DNA from: Eimeria necatrix
Taxonomy: Eukaryota; Apicomplexa; Conoidasida; Eucoccidiorida; Eimeriidae
Length of the DNA stretch: 64,000 nucleotides
Assembly: GCF_000499385.1 (NCBI RefSeq)
Contig: NW_013651717.1
Span: 1 to 64,000 of the forward strand
Direction: 5' to 3'
The notes beneath the pieces were generated by a model. It did not search any database. It was not told the origin of the DNA and saw nothing but the letters and a program-made list of their open reading frames with translations. This document shows, in pieces, positions 61,081 to 64,000 of this stretch. Every line of letters begins with the position of its first letter. The stretch's first letter is position 1. The translations under genes were made by a program, and so were the position numbers.

Positions 61081-62637
61081 TCCTGCACCTTTAATAACGA
61101 AAGCATAAGACATGCGCTGTCAGTAGCACATGAATACGTATTTGCGCAAATGCCCGTGTGCCTAGATCCCATTTGCGGTAGTCAAGTGAGCCTAGGTGTA
61201 CTTCAGTTTATCATTTTGCAGAGCTAGAGTAGCTTCTCGCAGCTCCTGTCGTCGTTGTTAGTGGCGAGATGACTCTCATCAGCCTTCTCGAGGAAATGAC
61301 AGCTTCTCTGTACAGCATTGTGCAGCATATATTCTCAGTGATTAGTTTGCATGCGGTAGAGTAGATATACATGTCGCACAAGGAGACACAGTTTCGATCG
61401 CTCGTTTCACAGCTTGACTCTAGCATAGCAGTGTAAGTTGGGGGAGAACGAGCAACACACCATCTTACAAAGGTCGGAAACGCCAGAATAAAACAAGATA
61501 TAGGTGTGAGATTTGAGCCTCTGTAAAGCCATCGATAGTCTTATGTATATTTAAGGAGGCGAACGACTCGTCGAGAGGTAGCTGTGCAGACTCGCCAACT
61601 TGGCTGTAAGATACGATGAGGTGGCCTTGCCCGTCACTACGAATCCTCCCGAAGGCCTAAGCACATAATTTAATTTAGTGCTAGTCACAGATCGTCCCAG
61701 GAAAAAACGCTGGTAAGCTGAATTTTTAAATCAATGGGTTGCATTGTCCATGGTGTGTTACTGGTGATGCTCGGCAGCGCTTCAACAGCTTTGGTACACA
61801 CAATACAGCTCCGCAACAAAAAGCGATGAATAAGTCCTCTCACAAATTTTCAGCTTTGTCATTCTACAGATACAGAGCCATAACAGGTGTGACAGCCCAG
61901 GCTCATAGAGGGCGTAGAGCCTCATGCTGATCGATGGTGGCAGTTCTGGGGTCACGGGGACCGAACAGCCGAGCGGCACGTCAGTTGCTCGGATTTCAAA
62001 AAAAAGTTGAAACGCAAACACAACACAGCAAATACGCTTGGATATTGAGTTGTGAATCTGATTTATGAGGCTAAATCCACAGATTTAATTGTTTGTTACC
62101 GGCGCCGACAGAGACACAAGCTCTCCTGAAGTGCCTTCCGTTTCCCTCCATTCTGCAAAACAGGTGACCTTTGAGTGAAGAACACAGCCATTAACTCATT
62201 ACGAATTCACATTTCTTCATTTTGCTTGTGTATTTTGCTTTGGGTCTTTGCTTGACTGCAAATTCACGGGCGACTTCTGCGTCGAGCCCTGTCTCCAGCC
62301 AAATCGCCGTCCTCGATGTTTAACTCGAGGATAGTTTTTGACGCCCACCGACAAATATTGTGGACCATATGCCGCTTGAAACTTGATGGTTTTTGATTCC
62401 ACTGCCACTACCAAGAAGTGCCCTTTTCATGCCTTAGTAAAAGCCCCTGTCTCATTGCTCTTTAGCTGCATACCTAGCCACGGGTGTTGCAAAAGAGCAA
62501 GGGGTTTTAACTTGCCCTTCCCTCTGCCTCCATGCACTGAACCCTCTCTACCAAAACGACATATTACTAAATACCAGAAGATATCCTGTTTGCATCTTCG
62601 ATCAGGGGAAGTCTCCACAGTTGCAGCTACATAGAAA

Positions 62638-63628
62638 ATGAAGCTTACTGAACTGAAGGCCTTCTTAGCCATTGCTATTGTTTCCCTCCCCCTCACCAAC
62701 GCAGAAGCAAAGAAGCTTAATAAGACGGCCAGCGAAAATGCACCACGAGGAAATGTTGACGGTGTGTGACTCCTTACCCCTTTAAATTCAGCCTGGCGGC
62801 TGACAGCAGTTAGCTTTCATGCAGCGACCTGGTTGCGCATAATATTCCTGCTATGATTCTGCAAGCGCTTCAGCTTACCAAGATGAACTCAAGTTATTCC
62901 TTCTCGACAGGCCCCTTCGACAGGCGAAAGGGGTAGATATTATGGAGCCATCATCCAGTGAGCAAGCCTATCCTCGCGCTGCCTACCACGGTTGACCCGA
63001 CTGTCCTTTATAGGACAGCTAACATTCCAGAGTGTGCGGCATTGTTTTCCGTGCTCAGCGGCCACTGCCCAATCGAACATGCAAGAGTTAGTCGATGTCC
63101 TTGGGGACAAACACCTACTTGAAACTATCGTCAGTAAGCTGTTGAACACATTCGGGTCGATAAGCGTCACTGACCGGTGCCCATCTTATTTTGAATTTTT
63201 GTCCCTTGGCAGTTAATTGCTGTCTTCCTCTTGACGTCGTTTACCTCTGAGCAGGCGCCAAGCGGCAAACATGTGCTCAGCTGCAAGCAGGCACTTGTCC
63301 AGAACACTTTAAAGCTTTGAATTGCGACTCGTTAAGCATTCCAGATCTACGCGAACTTTTGATCAAAGTAGACATCCAAATCGGTTCAGCAGAAGGAGCT
63401 CCACTGGGCTGCGTCGATGTGCTGCGCAAAGGCCTCATACTCTTTGATTTATTAGTCATGTTCACACCGCTTAACCAGTTTCAATCAAGTCCTTCAGAGG
63501 GACCTCGCAATGCCCTCACTAATCTTTTTTCAGCGTTGAGCATGGGACCTCCGGAAGGCTCACAAGGAGCGACTCAGAGAACTACTGAGAGCAGCAGTAT
63601 CTCCACCGAAGCGTTTATCCAAATGTGA
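62638..63628 (+). CDS. small secreted Cys-containing protein, unknown family
   Basis: Exon 1 (62638-62761) has an ATG and a clear signal peptide: MKLTEL, hydrophobic core AFLAIAIVSLPL, likely cut near TNAEA. It ends at a GTGTGT donor in phase 1. Exon 2 (63255-63628), after a GAGCAG acceptor, restores the frame and runs to a TGA, giving about 165 residues. The mature part begins with a Cys-rich block, TCAQLQAGTCPEHFKALNC, then amphipathic helices (IPDLRELLIKVDIQIG), one further Cys (GCVDVL) and a Ser/Thr/Gln-rich end. Secretion is inferred from the signal peptide; the function is unknown. Small secreted or surface antigens are common in coccidia, but I see no match to a named family. The segment 63031-63216 may be an extra exon or a decayed copy. 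Confidence 0.5.
63031..63216 (+). other. possible extra exon or decayed copy of the Cys-rich block
   Basis: After a TTCCAG acceptor, one frame reads ECAALFSVLSGHCPIEHARV then SRC. This resembles the block of the following exon (C-A-x-L ... G-x-C-P ... H ... C). That frame then stops. A second frame continues with a helix-like stretch, MQELVDVLGDKHLLETIVSK. The switch of frame suggests a frameshifted duplicate rather than a used exon. Confidence 0.35.
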
Positions 63629-64000
63629 GAAATATTCAGCCTCCAGGATATACGAAGAGACAGCATCAGCTGTGATACTTTTGGCTAAGCCAGATTGCTA
63701 TATCGCGTTAATTGTACTTGTGCGCAGGCATATATTCAAGAAGAGCAAACCAAAGTCGAATCCACATGCTTCCGAAGAAACTGCATTTCATGGTAGCACT
63801 CTTGAAAGTGTTTTTCACGGCTTTCCAGCTTCATATTTGGCGTTTGCAGGAACAGGCGGGCCTCTTGGTGAGTCTTCTTCCACTCAAAAAAACTGACACA
63901 CTGCAAATTGGTGAAGCGAAGCGCTTTTATGTCTGATTTTCCCAAGTAATTGCCCTTCCATTCCGATGCTACGCTCGGCGTTTTGCAGTCTCGCTTTTCA
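63629..64000. other. right edge, no supportable gene
   Basis: Short ORFs only (e.g. 63712-63936, hydrophobic). It may hold an exon of a gene that continues beyond the window. Confidence 0.3.

Larger units (their letters stand above)
53549..62637. other. 9 kb gene-poor stretch with dispersed repeats
   Basis: Upstream of the elongase-desaturase gene, so its promoter should lie at the left end. ORFs up to 159 codons occur, but none has a motif or phase-matched exon chain. Recognisable items are copies of repeat family 2, a decayed copy of the transporter 3' end (60440-60700), a strong hairpin (59826-59867) and a small tandem repeat (61051-61080). Confidence 0.4.

Noticed and set aside
1..64000. 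CRISPR arrays, bacterial operons, insertion sequences, tRNA or rRNA genes
   Set aside because: No regularly spaced repeats, no transposase-like ORF, and no tRNA arm or rRNA signature that I could recognise by eye; tRNAscan and Rfam searches would be the decisive tests.

Overview
The window is nuclear DNA of a eukaryote, most likely a coccidian apicomplexan of the Eimeria/Cyclospora type. The evidence is many short GT-AG introns (mostly about 70 to 200 bases), a gene shaped like the glideosome myosin light chain (MTIP/MLC1 family), a piece of a formate/nitrite-type transporter, and long Gln/Ala or Arg/Gln runs in large proteins. No bacterial signals such as operons or Shine-Dalgarno sites are seen. 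The genus is inference. I traced introns by hand and kept a junction only where the two exon phases agree.

Layout: 2-1099 (+) is the 3' end of a coiled-coil protein. 4859-6877 (+) encodes an OST3/OST6-type oligosaccharyltransferase subunit and converges on 7200-8425 (-), a complete six-exon FCF1/UTP24 rRNA-processing nuclease whose first exon is only the ATG. 10544-11537 (-) is an unknown membrane protein. 11.5-18 kb is poor in genes and holds weak ORFs, a tandem duplication and a nested inverted repeat. 17974-19183 (+) is a five-exon myosin light chain. It converges on a ten-exon gene (20410-25390, -) for a 1,169-residue protein with a Gln/Ala tract, leucine-rich repeats, coiled coil and ankyrin repeats.

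25.9-37.2 kb is mostly non-coding and repeat-rich, with an isolated C-terminal piece of a formate/nitrite transporter and an inverted copy of its last exon beside it. 37207-40999 (+) is a seven-exon 5'-nucleotidase/UshA-type metallophosphatase. It converges on a very large F-box gene (41919-47133, -). 49263-53548 (-) is the most striking locus: 13 phase-compatible exons encode one 942-residue protein joining a fatty acid elongase domain, an intact stearoyl-CoA (delta-9) desaturase domain and a degenerate delta-12-like desaturase domain. 53.5-62.6 kb is again non-coding with dispersed repeats, including a decayed second copy of the transporter 3' end. At the right edge (62638-63628, +) is a small gene for a secreted Cys-containing protein.

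Functional themes are ER lipid and glycoprotein metabolism (OST3/6, elongase-desaturase), ribosome biogenesis (FCF1), motility (myosin light chain) and large scaffold-like proteins (F-box, ankyrin/LRR). The genes are not visibly co-ordinated beyond convergent pairing.
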